Origin: JBARKJ01 sp963698885 | GTDB lineage: Bacteria > Nitrospirota > JACRHJ01 | Assembly: GCA_963698885.1 (NCBI GenBank) | Contig: CAVOSJ010000002.1 | Span: 186,001-250,000, forward strand | Direction: 5' to 3' | DNA: 64,000 nucleotides | In this document: in pieces, positions 26,422 through 35,365 of the stretch | Numbering within the stretch: position 1 is the stretch's first letter | How the letters are laid out: each line of letters opens with the position of its first letter | Translations under genes and position numbers: made by a program | The notes under the pieces: model-generated | The model's input: only the letters and a program-made list of their open reading frames with translations | Told to the model about the DNA's origin: nothing | Databases searched by the model: none

Positions 26422-28341
26422 TTGAATATCCGAGACTTCGAGAAAATATTTTTAGGCACCCTCCTCGCCGTCCTCGCGTTTGCACCTATAGCGTTCGGCT
26501 CCGTCCATCCGTGGTCTTACGGGGTAGAGTCCTCCGTAATCTTCATCCTATTCGCGCTCTGGCTGCGGACGGCCAAAAAAAGCGGCCGGATTACTATTAC
26601 CTCCACCGCACTCACTTGGCTTTTGCCCTTGTCGCTGCTGTTTTTCATCCTGCAGGCCGTCCCGCTTCCGTCGTCTCTTGTCTGGAGCATCTCTCCCGGC
26701 AGGGCCGCCGTGGATTCCGCCGCCGGGGTTCTCGGGGTATCCTCCGGCTCCGAGAGCCTCGCGGTCTATCCATGGGGACTTATGCAGCAGGCTTTTTTTC
26801 TCACGGCGTCGCTTCTGATATTCCTGATGGTAATAAACCTGGTAAGGAAGAAGGAGCAGGTCGAGAAAGCGATGAACGTCCTTTTTTTCACCGGACTGGG
26901 CCTTTCCGCCTTTGCGCTTATGCAGAGGGTATCTATCAGCACTCAGTCTTTCCTTCCTTTTATAAACAAGAACCACTTCGCGGGGTACATGGAACTGCTC
27001 GTCCCGCTGACGGTGTCGGCGCTTTTGTACCACGTCGAAAGACTGAAGAAGAAAGAGAGCCTCAGGGAGACGCTGATTTCGGCAATCTCCTCATCCACCG
27101 GGACGAAGATTATTATCCTTCTCTTCCTCGCGGTGCTGTTTTCCGTCTGCGTGGTCCTCACTTATTCGAGGGGCGGGATAGGCGGGATGGTATTTTCCCT
27201 GACGGTGCTGGCGGCGACGCTGGGGAGAAAGAAGAAGACCGCGCTGATTGCGGCGGTATGCGGGGCGGTAATCGTCTTTTTCATTTTAAGCACCGACGAT
27301 GGAAAGGTAGCGGGCCACGTGGAAAATCTCGTGGACGGGACGGACATGTCGGCGCTTTTGAGGGCGGAGGTATGGAACGATACCGCCTCTATCATAAAGG
27401 CTTTTCCCGGCATGGGTGTCGGCCTCGGAGGGTTCGAGACCGCCTTCACTTATTTTAAGTCCAACGACATACAGATGAACTTTTTCCAGCCCGAAAACGA
27501 TTATTTATATATCCTGGCCGAAGGAGGCGTCATCGGTTTTTCTCTCGCCGCCGCCTTCATGGTTTTTTATTTTATCGAGACCTGGGGGAAGTTCAGAAAA
27601 CGGACGGACCCCTTTTCGCGGAGCGTTTACGCGGGCTCCGTCGCGGGACTCGCCGGCCTTCTGCTCCATGGGCTGGTGGACACGAGCCTGCATATGCCCG
27701 CGATACTGTTCTCGTGCTCGGCGCTTCTGGGCCTTGGGTATGTCTCGGTATCCGTCCGGTTTAAATATCCTACCGATTCGGAAAAGGAGAAATATCTCCG
27801 CGAAAAGCATTTTAACCTCGGTTCCTTTCCCGCGCGTGCTGCCGTCATGGCCTGCATCGTACTGGCGCTTTCGGCGTCCGCCGTCTCTTTTTCGTCCGCG
27901 GGCGCGGACCTTATCTACCGCTCCGGGCTGAACCTGAAATCGAAACTGGCCTTCGACGAAACCGCATCGTACGAGGACTATCAGGACCTCCGCGGGTGGT
28001 TTGCGGCGGCCTCGACGCTGGACCCTCTATGCGCCCAGTATAAGTTCGAGCGGGGCAGGGCGGAGGAGTGGCTGGCGGAATATTACACCGCGAAAGAGGC
28101 CCTGGGGGGCAAAAGGGACGGGACGCCGCGGGAGTATTATTCAATGGCGCTCGGCAGCTTCAGGGACTCGCTTGATTCAAACCCGTATTCGTCGTTCGGG
28201 CATCTGGTCGCGGGCAGGATATTAGAGCGGGGGTTCGGCAAGGGATTAGAGCGGGAACGGGAGTACCAGGCTGCGCTCAGGCTGAACCCGACAAGCAGGT
28301 TGATTCAGGAGCAGGTGAAGAGATGGCGACAGCGGGATTGA
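26422..28341 (+). CDS. O-antigen ligase/polymerase family membrane protein with C-terminal repeat region
   Basis: About 640 residues. Roughly ten membrane helices in the first 430 residues, with the Wzy_C region signatures TYSRGGIGGMVFSL and the large periplasmic loop GMGVGLGGFETAFTYFKSND followed by PENDYLYILAEGGVIGF, which fit WaaL/Wzy proteins. The last 150 residues are soluble, Tyr-rich helices (REYYSMALGSFRDSLDSNPY) like TPR repeats. The TTG at 26422 was chosen (GGAG 8 bases before it) over an upstream TTG. It may be the polymerase or a ligase; a second polymerase-like protein lies at 31363. Confidence 0.85.
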   Translation: MNIRDFEKIFLGTLLAVLAFAPIAFGSVHPWSYGVESSVIFILFALWLRTAKKSGRITITSTALTWLLPLSLLFFILQAVPLPSSLVWSISPGRAAVDSAAGVLGVSSGSESLAVYPWGLMQQAFFLTASLLIFLMVINLVRKKEQVEKAMNVLFFTGLGLSAFALMQRVSISTQSFLPFINKNHFAGYMELLVPLTVSALLYHVERLKKKESLRETLISAISSSTGTKIIILLFLAVLFSVCVVLTYSRGGIGGMVFSLTVLAATLGRKKKTALIAAVCGAVIVFFILSTDDGKVAGHVENLVDGTDMSALLRAEVWNDTASIIKAFPGMGVGLGGFETAFTYFKSNDIQMNFFQPENDYLYILAEGGVIGFSLAAAFMVFYFIETWGKFRKRTDPFSRSVYAGSVAGLAGLLLHGLVDTSLHMPAILFSCSALLGLGYVSVSVRFKYPTDSEKEKYLREKHFNLGSFPARAAVMACIVLALSASAVSFSSAGADLIYRSGLNLKSKLAFDETASYEDYQDLRGWFAAASTLDPLCAQYKFERGRAEEWLAEYYTAKEALGGKRDGTPREYYSMALGSFRDSLDSNPYSSFGHLVAGRILERGFGKGLEREREYQAALRLNPTSRLIQEQVKRWRQRD

Positions 28342-29828
28342 CAAGCGGGAAGAAACTCGCAAAGAACAGCGTATACAACCTCCTCGGGCAGGGGCTACCG
28401 CTCCTCGTCGCCCTGTTCAGCATACCTATGCTGGTCAAGGGGCTGGGGACGGAACGGTTCGGGGTGCTCTCTATTGCGTGGATGTTCACGGGATATTTCA
28501 GCCTGTTCGATTTCGGGATGGGCAGGGCATTGTCGCAGGACCTGGCAAGGAGGATAGGCATCGGAGAAGACGGGATCGCCGAGACCGCATGGACCGGGAT
28601 CATCGTGCTTTTCATCTTCGGAGCGGCGGCGGCGCTTTTAATACTGTTCTGCTCTCCCTGGCTGGCAAACAGCGTGCTGAAAATCTCTCCCGGACTTAAA
28701 AAAGAGAGCATGTATTCATTTCTCATACTGGGGGCCGCGATACCGTTCGTGATCGTCTCGTCCGGAATGCGGGGAGTCCTGGAAGCAAACCAGAGGTTCG
28801 GCGTTACCGGGATCATACGTTTTTTTACGGGGCTTTTTACCTACGCGGGCCCGCTCCTTGTCCTCCCTTTTTCAACAAAGCTCCCCGAAGTCACCGGCTC
28901 CCTGGCCGTGGGACGGGTTATAATCTGCGCGGTATATGTCGTCTCCTGCCACAAGGTGCTGCCCGCATTGAAGCGGAAGCGGTTTTTTAAAAAAGAGACT
29001 GCTCATTCGCTGCTGAAGCTCGGTGGGTGGATGACCTTAAGCAATATAATCGGCCCGGCGATGACTTATATGGACAGGTTCCTGGTGGGGGCGTTTCTTT
29101 CCATGACGGCTGTCGCCTATTACACTACCCCTTACGACCTTGTCAACAGGTTGACCATAATTTCGGCGTCCCTTACCGGGGTGCTGTTCCCCGCCTTCTC
29201 GGCGTCGTTTGCCAAAGACAAGGATTATTCGGCGGTCATGTTCAGGAGAGGCATGATGGTCATGCTTTTGATCCTCTTCCCGATATGCCTCCTGCTTGTT
29301 ACTTATTCAGGCGACGGTCTCACGCTTTGGCTGGGAGACAGGTTCTCCCAGAACAGCGCTCAGGTGCTTCAGATACTGACGGTAGGGGTTTTTATGAACT
29401 CCCTCGCCGCCATGTCATTCACGGCGATACAAGCCGCCGGCCGCCCCGACCTGACCGCGAAAATCCACCTTGTGGAGCTGCCGCTTTATGTGCTGGGCGT
29501 GATATTCGCCACAAAAAAATTCGGAATCGAAGGGACGGCCGTGGCATGGACAGTCAGAAACGGCCTGGACATGGTCCTGCTATTTATCGTGGCTGGCGAG
29601 GTACTCCCGGAGATCAGGCCGGAAATAAAAAAACTGAACCTCATGTTCGTCCTTGCGCCCCTGGCGCTGGCCGTGTGCACGGTTACGGACGCGTTCAGGG
29701 AAATCCCGTTAGCGGTTTTCTTAATCGCCTATGCGTACTGCATATGGCTGCTCCTCCGGCGTCCTTATGAGCGCGCATATCTGCAGGGCAGGCTCAGGGC
29801 GCTTTTTAGCGATCAGGTGAAGCCGTGA
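28323..29828 (+). CDS. Wzx-type polysaccharide flippase (MATE/MOP superfamily)
   Basis: 501 residues with about 12-14 membrane helices. The N-terminal pattern NSVYNLLGQGLPLLVALFSI and the Gly-rich segment RFGVLSIAWMFTGYFSLFDF match the polysaccharide_synt family that flips undecaprenyl-linked repeat units to the periplasm. It overlaps the previous gene by 19 bases and the next by four (GTGA), so the block is translationally coupled. Substrate structure cannot be told from sequence. Confidence 0.92.
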   Translation: MATAGLTSGKKLAKNSVYNLLGQGLPLLVALFSIPMLVKGLGTERFGVLSIAWMFTGYFSLFDFGMGRALSQDLARRIGIGEDGIAETAWTGIIVLFIFGAAAALLILFCSPWLANSVLKISPGLKKESMYSFLILGAAIPFVIVSSGMRGVLEANQRFGVTGIIRFFTGLFTYAGPLLVLPFSTKLPEVTGSLAVGRVIICAVYVVSCHKVLPALKRKRFFKKETAHSLLKLGGWMTLSNIIGPAMTYMDRFLVGAFLSMTAVAYYTTPYDLVNRLTIISASLTGVLFPAFSASFAKDKDYSAVMFRRGMMVMLLILFPICLLLVTYSGDGLTLWLGDRFSQNSAQVLQILTVGVFMNSLAAMSFTAIQAAGRPDLTAKIHLVELPLYVLGVIFATKKFGIEGTAVAWTVRNGLDMVLLFIVAGEVLPEIRPEIKKLNLMFVLAPLALAVCTVTDAFREIPLAVFLIAYAYCIWLLLRRPYERAYLQGRLRALFSDQVKP

Positions 29829-31366
29829 ATAAGCCGTCCGGCTATTACGGGTCCTTCCGCGGCGACATACAGTCGCTCATGCCGGCGGGGCCGCACAAGG
29901 TCCTTGAGATAGGCGCGGGCCGGGGCAACCTGGGCGCGGGCTTGAAAAAATGCGGGAAAGCGGCTGAGACTACCGGCGTGGAGTTAGTCAGGGAGGCGGC
30001 GGAAGAGGCCGCGTTAAAGATGGACAGGGTGATTATTGGCGACATCGAGAGCATGGAAATGGACCTGCCTGAGAAATATTTCGATTACGTCATCTGCGGC
30101 GACGTCCTGGAACACCTGAAGGACCCGTGGGCCGTGCTTAAAAAACTGAGCCGGTATCTTAAGGATTCCGGAACGCTTATCGCCAGCCTGCCTAACGTAA
30201 GGCACTGGAGGGTGGTAAAGGACCTGGTCCTGGCCGGGAAATGGGAATATAAAACAGACGGGACCCTGGACAGCACCCATCTGCGTTTTTTTACGCGGAG
30301 CGGCGCAATCGAGCTGCTGCGCCGCTCGGGCTTCACAATAAAACGCGTGGACCTGGCGCTTCTTGACAAGGCGAAAATTATAGACGCCGCTACATTGCAT
30401 GTCTTCAGGGATTTCCTTGCCTTTAAATATCTGATCGTGGCGTCGAAAGGGAGGGGCATACAAGTGAGTCCTGAACTCTGTATAATCATCATTAACTGGA
30501 ACGGATGGGAGGACACCCTCAAATGTCTCGACTCCCTCTCCGCCTCCAGTTACACAAACTTCTCCGTTACGGTCCTGGACAACGGCTCCACCGACGGCTC
30601 TTTAGAGATGCTGAAAAAGCGCAAAGATCGTTTCAGCTTCCCGGTGAAGCTAATAAAGTCGTCCGTGAATACGGGGTTCACGGGCGGGTGCAACATAGCG
30701 GTCAAGGACGCGCTTGAGGGCGGGTGCGGGTATATCTTCCTTTTGAATAACGACGCGTATCTGCACCCGTACGCGCTGTCGCACCTGCTGGACACTTCAA
30801 AAAGGACCGGCGCGGCGATAGTCGGCGCGACGGTAGTCGGCAAGGACGGGAAAGTCCTGTTTGCGGGCTCCAGATGGCCTCACCAGCTTTTCGGCCTGGG
30901 AAAAATCAAAGACAAACAAAAAAGCTGGTGGCGGTCGAGCGACGCCCAGGGCTGCGCCATTTTAGTCAGGATGGACGCCGTCAGGGAGCGAGTGGAGCAG
31001 TGCGGCGAGTTTCTGGACAGTTCTCTTTTCATGTACACGGAGGAAACCGATTTCTGCCGGTACGCATTGTCCAAGGGGCATGATATCGTCATTTCGAGGG
31101 ACGCGAAGGTCAGACATGAACCGGCGAAAATATCCGGCGGCGCGGGCAACCCCTTCAGCTATTACTACCTCACCCGGAACAGGATTTATCTTGCTGACAG
31201 GTGGCTCGGGTTAGGGTGGAGGATGCTGTTCCATCTCTACTATCTTCCGTCTCGCCTTCTTATCCAGTCCGCAGGATATTCAAGAGGGCGAGGCGGGACC
31301 TTGAAGGCGGTTATGGCCGGGATAGCAGACGGCTACCGGGGCGTGAAAGGGCAAAAAGCCTTATGA
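29825..31366 (+). CDS. SAM methyltransferase joined in frame to a GT2 glycosyltransferase (fusion may be artefactual)
   Basis: One open frame of 513 residues with two parts. Residues 1-210 are a class I SAM methyltransferase: HKVLEIGAGRGNLGAGL (motif I), FDYVICGDVLEHLKDPW, GTLIASLPNVRHW, ending FKYLIVASK, where such proteins normally stop. Residues 214-513 are a GT2 glycosyltransferase: CIIIINWNGWEDTLKCLDSL, VLDNGSTDGSLEML, FLLNNDAYLHPYAL (DxD-like), and MYTEETDFCRYALSKG. At the junction, a GTG at 30464 has GGGAGGGG just upstream and overlaps an out-of-frame TGA (GTGA). One extra G in the G-run would turn two coupled genes into this fusion. Both activities are probably used in building the repeat unit. 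Confidence 0.82.
   Translation: MNKPSGYYGSFRGDIQSLMPAGPHKVLEIGAGRGNLGAGLKKCGKAAETTGVELVREAAEEAALKMDRVIIGDIESMEMDLPEKYFDYVICGDVLEHLKDPWAVLKKLSRYLKDSGTLIASLPNVRHWRVVKDLVLAGKWEYKTDGTLDSTHLRFFTRSGAIELLRRSGFTIKRVDLALLDKAKIIDAATLHVFRDFLAFKYLIVASKGRGIQVSPELCIIIINWNGWEDTLKCLDSLSASSYTNFSVTVLDNGSTDGSLEMLKKRKDRFSFPVKLIKSSVNTGFTGGCNIAVKDALEGGCGYIFLLNNDAYLHPYALSHLLDTSKRTGAAIVGATVVGKDGKVLFAGSRWPHQLFGLGKIKDKQKSWWRSSDAQGCAILVRMDAVRERVEQCGEFLDSSLFMYTEETDFCRYALSKGHDIVISRDAKVRHEPAKISGGAGNPFSYYYLTRNRIYLADRWLGLGWRMLFHLYYLPSRLLIQSAGYSRGRGGTLKAVMAGIADGYRGVKGQKAL
30449..30466 (+). promoter_or_regulatory. Ribosome-binding site and possible independent GTG start of the GT2 part
   Basis: GGGAGGGG lies 7 bases before the GTG at 30464. 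The following base makes GTGA, the same four-base overlap used elsewhere in this locus. Confidence 0.5.
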
Positions 31367-32682
31367 ACAGGCCGGGCCTGATATACTTCCTCCTTTTTGT
31401 GCTGGCGGCTTTGTGCTCCATACCGTTTCTCCGCCTCATCGGGAAAAAAGAACAGGACGTATTTGAGCCGGTTTATGTGACCACCGCGTATTTCGTCCTG
31501 CTCTTCATCGTCTCCACGCTTTACACGATTAACGGCGGCGGCAAATATATCGCCGTCCCGCTCGACCTCCCGACCGAAGACGCGATTGCTACTTCTCTCA
31601 TATACCTTATTGCATGTTACTCTTTTTTCTTAGTCGGTTATTACTCAAACTTCGGGAAGGCCATCGCCTCCTCCCTGCCGCCCCCGCCTGGCGAATGGGA
31701 TGGCGGCAAGTTCAAGGTAATAGCGCCGTTGATGCTGTGCCTGGGAGGGCTTTCTTATTACTTGCTGATTGGGCATTTCGGCGGGTTTGATTATTACATC
31801 TCCCACAAGCAGGAAACGCTGACGGGCGGAGGACAGCAATTCTTCCTGGACGGGGTCTCGCTCATCCTGCAAGTCTTTATCGTCTCCTTCTCGCTTTATC
31901 TCACGAAGAGGAGGTTTTTCAAATTAACGTTCCTGGTCCTTCTCCCGGCTCTACTGATAATAGGGTTCCTCTCCGGCTCGAAAGGACAGTTTCTGGTCCC
32001 CTTGATGTCGGCCATGATCGCCTACCATTACCTGAAAAAGAAAATCAGCCTGGCGGCCGTGGCCGCGGTACTCGTCCTGTTCTTTGCGGTCACGCCTCTT
32101 TTTAATATTTATAGAGGCATCGGAGACTATTCCAGACTGCAAGGCGATGCCCAGGAATCGTACCTCGGGATGGACGTATCGGGATTTATGAGAAATTCGA
32201 TGCAGCGTTTTCAAGGGATAGAATCCATGGCCCTGATCGTGCGGGATACGCCGGACGTGATGGAATACCAGTACGGAAAGACATTCGCCTATATAGCCGT
32301 GGCATGGATACCGCGCGAGTTATGGAACGATAAACCGATAATATCCTTCGGCAAAATATTCGCTTTAACATACCTGCACAACTGGGACCTTGGCGAAGGC
32401 ACTTCCGCCGCCGCCACACTGCCGGGAGAGGCGTACATAAATTTCCATTTCGCGGGCGTGCTGCTGGCCGGGCTTTTAATGGGGGTTATCCTGCGCGCTT
32501 ACTATGAATATCTGATAAAGATGCACCGCGGCCCTCCTTCCGTCTACCTGTATGCCTTCTCGTTCCTTTACATGATAGTCTCCTGGGAGTTCAACATAGG
32601 CGGGATGATTATAATCGTCCTGACTAATTTCATGTTCTTTATCGTTTTTTCTTCTCTTATGGGGAAAAGGAAGACAGCATGA
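31363..32682 (+). CDS. Wzy-like oligosaccharide repeat-unit polymerase (multi-pass membrane protein)
   Basis: 439 residues with about 10-12 membrane helices. It begins MNRPGLIYFLLFVLAALCSI. The loop NIYRGIGDYSRLQGDAQESY and the later AYIAVAWIPRELWNDKPI and FGKIFALTY resemble the oligosaccharide repeat-unit polymerase (EpsG/Wzy-like) family, where such loops bind the lipid-linked substrate. The ATG overlaps the previous stop (ATGA), and its own stop overlaps the GT9 gene. The assignment as Wzy rests on topology, loop motifs and context. Confidence 0.75.
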   Translation: MNRPGLIYFLLFVLAALCSIPFLRLIGKKEQDVFEPVYVTTAYFVLLFIVSTLYTINGGGKYIAVPLDLPTEDAIATSLIYLIACYSFFLVGYYSNFGKAIASSLPPPPGEWDGGKFKVIAPLMLCLGGLSYYLLIGHFGGFDYYISHKQETLTGGGQQFFLDGVSLILQVFIVSFSLYLTKRRFFKLTFLVLLPALLIIGFLSGSKGQFLVPLMSAMIAYHYLKKKISLAAVAAVLVLFFAVTPLFNIYRGIGDYSRLQGDAQESYLGMDVSGFMRNSMQRFQGIESMALIVRDTPDVMEYQYGKTFAYIAVAWIPRELWNDKPIISFGKIFALTYLHNWDLGEGTSAAATLPGEAYINFHFAGVLLAGLLMGVILRAYYEYLIKMHRGPPSVYLYAFSFLYMIVSWEFNIGGMIIIVLTNFMFFIVFSSLMGKRKTA

Positions 32683-33683
32683 AGAAGTTCCTGGTCATAC
32701 ATACCTGGGGCATAGGCGACTGGCTTTTCTTCACGCCGGTCCTGAAGGCACTGAAGGATGAATATCCGGGCGCGGAAATCGACGTCCTCATCGGGAAACC
32801 GCTGACGGCGAAGGCCGTGGAGCTTTATCCGGAAGTGAATATCCGCGCCGTGACCGACACGCTGAATGGTTTTTCAGGTATGGTGAAGGCGGTCCTTTCC
32901 CTGCGGAAAAATAAATATGACGCCGCCCTCTTTACCGCGGGCCTCGACAGCAAAAAGGCGGACATGCTTTCCCTTTTGATAAGGGCGAAGAAGAAATACG
33001 CACTCAGATCCTTAAACCACACCCCCCATTTTTTAAGCGGGTCCCTGCCGTTTGAGGCCGGGGTCCACCAGGTGGAGAACAACTTAAAGCTCCTCGACCT
33101 GATGGGGATAGCCCGGCCCGAATCGCCCGCTCCATACCTGCCGGCGCCGCCGGCCGAGAAGCCCTTGCCCGGCTCTTTTCTTCTGCACCCCGGATGCGAC
33201 TCCAGGAGTTCTTACAAGAGATGGCCGGCGGGAAAATTTTCCGACCTTGCCGGGAAGCTTTTAAATTCGGGGAGGCGCGTATCCGTGATATTGGGGCCGG
33301 GAGAAGAAGACCTGTCCAAATTTTTCATGCGCCTGACGAGAAATGATAATTTCAGCCTCTATAGCGGGAGAAGCCTTGCCGAGACGGTGGAGATAATCAA
33401 CGGGCATGAGTTTTTCATTAACACGGACTCAGGCCTTGGCCACATCGCGGGCGCCCTCGGGAAAAAGACCGTAACGATATTCGGCCCGGCGGACCCGAAA
33501 AAATCGAGGGTCTATTCGAAGCGCGCGGTTACTGTAATCAGGCCCGACAGGCTTGACTGCATGCCCTGCTTCCGTCCCGGCGGCAAGTACGGCTGTGAAG
33601 ACAAGAGATGTTTAAGCCTGATACAGGCCGATGACATAATAAAAGTATTGTCGGCAAATAAAATTCTCAGCGGCCACTCATGA
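32679..33683 (+). CDS. GT9 (heptosyltransferase-like) glycosyltransferase
   Basis: 334 residues, GT-B fold. The N-terminal segment KKFLVIHTWGIGDWLFFTPV has the GxGDxxxxxP pattern of the ADP-heptose transferase family. The C-terminal domain shows LLHPGCDSRSSYKRWP, VILGPGEEDLSKFF, and the donor-binding FFINTDSGLGHIAGALGKKT followed by FGPADP. A Cys cluster near the end (CMPCFRPGGKYGCEDKRC) matches the conserved Cys-rich tail of this family. The donor sugar is unknown. It overlaps the preceding polymerase by four bases. Confidence 0.9.
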   Translation: MKKFLVIHTWGIGDWLFFTPVLKALKDEYPGAEIDVLIGKPLTAKAVELYPEVNIRAVTDTLNGFSGMVKAVLSLRKNKYDAALFTAGLDSKKADMLSLLIRAKKKYALRSLNHTPHFLSGSLPFEAGVHQVENNLKLLDLMGIARPESPAPYLPAPPAEKPLPGSFLLHPGCDSRSSYKRWPAGKFSDLAGKLLNSGRRVSVILGPGEEDLSKFFMRLTRNDNFSLYSGRSLAETVEIINGHEFFINTDSGLGHIAGALGKKTVTIFGPADPKKSRVYSKRAVTVIRPDRLDCMPCFRPGGKYGCEDKRCLSLIQADDIIKVLSANKILSGHS

Positions 33684-33706
33684 AACCCAGGGCAATGGGC
33701 GGCAGA

Positions 33707-33804
33707 CGGAGTATCGAAATCTCCGGAAGGAATGCGGCAACTCGTCCTTGGTGAAAAAATCCGGTGTGGCGGGTGGCGGGCGGAGTATCAAAATCTCCAG
33801 AAGG
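33707..33804 (+). repeat. Pair of 24-base imperfect direct repeats
   Basis: The 24 bases at 33707-33730 recur at 33781-33804 with two changes (G to A both times), 74 bases apart. Each copy contains GGAG and CTCC, which can pair as a 4-bp hairpin. They fill the gap between the GT9 gene and the methyltransferase. A 24-codon frame (33680-33754, ATG overlapping the GT9 stop) runs through the first copy but has no known relatives. Confidence 0.6.
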
Positions 33805-33812
33805 GTGAAATA

Positions 33813-34584
33813 GTGGAAGAGGGCAGGAAAGAAAGAGAAAGGAACTACCACGACGAGAGGTTCGCGAGCGATCCCAGGAGAAAGCTGGATAAGTATTATT
33901 CTACTAACCGAGGGAGCTAAAAATTTTTATGCCGGGAAAATATCCAGGGATTGCAGCAACAAAAAAGTCCTTGAATACGGATGCGGCACGGGCAGCTTAT
34001 CCTTCGACCTGGTCAAAAGGGGCGCACGGGTCACGGGGATAGATATTTCCGAGGTGGCTATCAGGAAGGCGAAAGAGATGAGCCTTAAAAAAAATATCGG
34101 CGGCAACCTCTGTTTCGCGGTCATGGACGCTGAAGAGCTGGGATTTGAAGCGGATGAGTTCTCCATGGTATGCGGCACCGGGATATTGCATCATCTGAAC
34201 GTCGAAAGGGCGTTCAAGGAATTGTCGAGAGTTTTAAACGAAGAAGGGCGAGCGGTGTTTGTCGAACCTTTAGGATATAACCTCCTGATTAATCTGTATA
34301 GAAAAATGACGCCGGCGTTGCGAAGTCAAGATGAGCACCCCTTGCTCAGGCCGGACCTGGAACTTGCCGGGAAATATTTCAGGGATGTCCGCATTAAACA
34401 CTTCCATTTGCTCTCATTGATGGCCGTGCCCCTCAGGCGGATGAGGGGTTTTCACTTATTGATGAAACTGGTGGACCGCGCGGACGGCCTGCTTCTTAGT
34501 CTGCCTTTAGTTAAATGGTTTGCCTGGATGGTCGTCCTGGAGTTAAAAAGTCCAAAAAAATACATTGAGGAAGCCAATGGATAA
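33813..34584 (+). CDS. Class I SAM-dependent methyltransferase, one frame break
   Basis: About 256 residues. The start (MEEGRKERERNYHDERFA) and the helix KLDKYYSTNRGS are in one frame. The rest is in another: KNFYAGKISRDCSNKKVLEY, motif I GCGTGSLSFDLVKRGARVTG, motif II FAVMDAEELGFEADEFSMV, and post-motif HLNVERAFKELSRVL. One extra T at 33918 explains the shift. The C-terminal part (HPLLRPDLELAGKYF, LLMKLVDRADGLLL) resembles methyltransferases of lipid or polysaccharide loci. The GTG start has AAGGG upstream. It overlaps the following GT2 gene by 8 bases. Confidence 0.85.
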
Positions 34585-35365
34585 AAAGCCTTCGGTATCC
34601 GTCATAACGCCCGCGTATAACGCCGCCCGCTTTGTACGGGAGACTATAAAGTCTGTCCAGGCCCAGACTTTTACGGACTGGGAGATGATAGTCATCGACG
34701 ACTGCTCCACGGACAACACGAAAGACGTCGTGGAAGAGCAGGCCGGGAATGACCCGCGCATACGCCTTCTAAGGATGGATAAGAACTCGGGGCAGGCGCT
34801 TGCCAGGAACAAGGGTATGAGGGTGGCGCGCGGGAAGTATATCGCCTTCCTGGACAGCGACGACCTCTGGCTCCCGGAGAAGCTGGCAATGCAGACGGAG
34901 TTCATGGAAAAAACCGGGCATGTCCTGACCTACTCCTCGTATAAAAAAATAAACGAAAAGGGAGACGTAATAAGCAATCCGCTGAAGTGCCCGCCGGTCG
35001 TAAATTTAGACAGCCTGCTGAGGTCTAATAATATCGGCTGTCTCACGGCGGTCTATAACGCAGAGAAGCTCGGGAAGGTATATATGCCCAATATCCCGAA
35101 AAGGGAGGATTACGCATTATGGCTGAAAATCCTTTCGATGGGCAACAAGGCTTATCTGGTTGACCGGTGCCTGGCGATGTACAGGATAAGGCAGGGGTCG
35201 GTCTCAAATAACAAGGCGTCCGCCGCCTTTTATCAGTGGAAGCTATACAGAGAGATAGAAAAGTTACCTTTAATGAAAAGTCTTAAATATTTCTTTTCTT
35301 ATGCGTTAAACGGGTTTATCAAGTTCTGGGGCCTGAGAGATTCCCGGACCGAGGCTGCCAAATGA
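34577..35365 (+). CDS. GT2 family glycosyltransferase
   Basis: 262 residues, GT-A fold. Motifs in order: VSVITPAYNAARFVRETIKS, EMIVIDDCSTDNTKDVV, GQALARNKGMRVARGKYIAF, and the DxD-type LDSDDLWLPEKL. Then KREDYALWLKILSMG and the acceptor-side RIRQGSVSNNK that is typical of capsule and O-antigen transferases. The ATG at 34577 was chosen over a TTG four codons earlier because GAGGA precedes it. Its stop overlaps the next gene (ATGA). Confidence 0.92.
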   Translation: MDKKPSVSVITPAYNAARFVRETIKSVQAQTFTDWEMIVIDDCSTDNTKDVVEEQAGNDPRIRLLRMDKNSGQALARNKGMRVARGKYIAFLDSDDLWLPEKLAMQTEFMEKTGHVLTYSSYKKINEKGDVISNPLKCPPVVNLDSLLRSNNIGCLTAVYNAEKLGKVYMPNIPKREDYALWLKILSMGNKAYLVDRCLAMYRIRQGSVSNNKASAAFYQWKLYREIEKLPLMKSLKYFFSYALNGFIKFWGLRDSRTEAAK

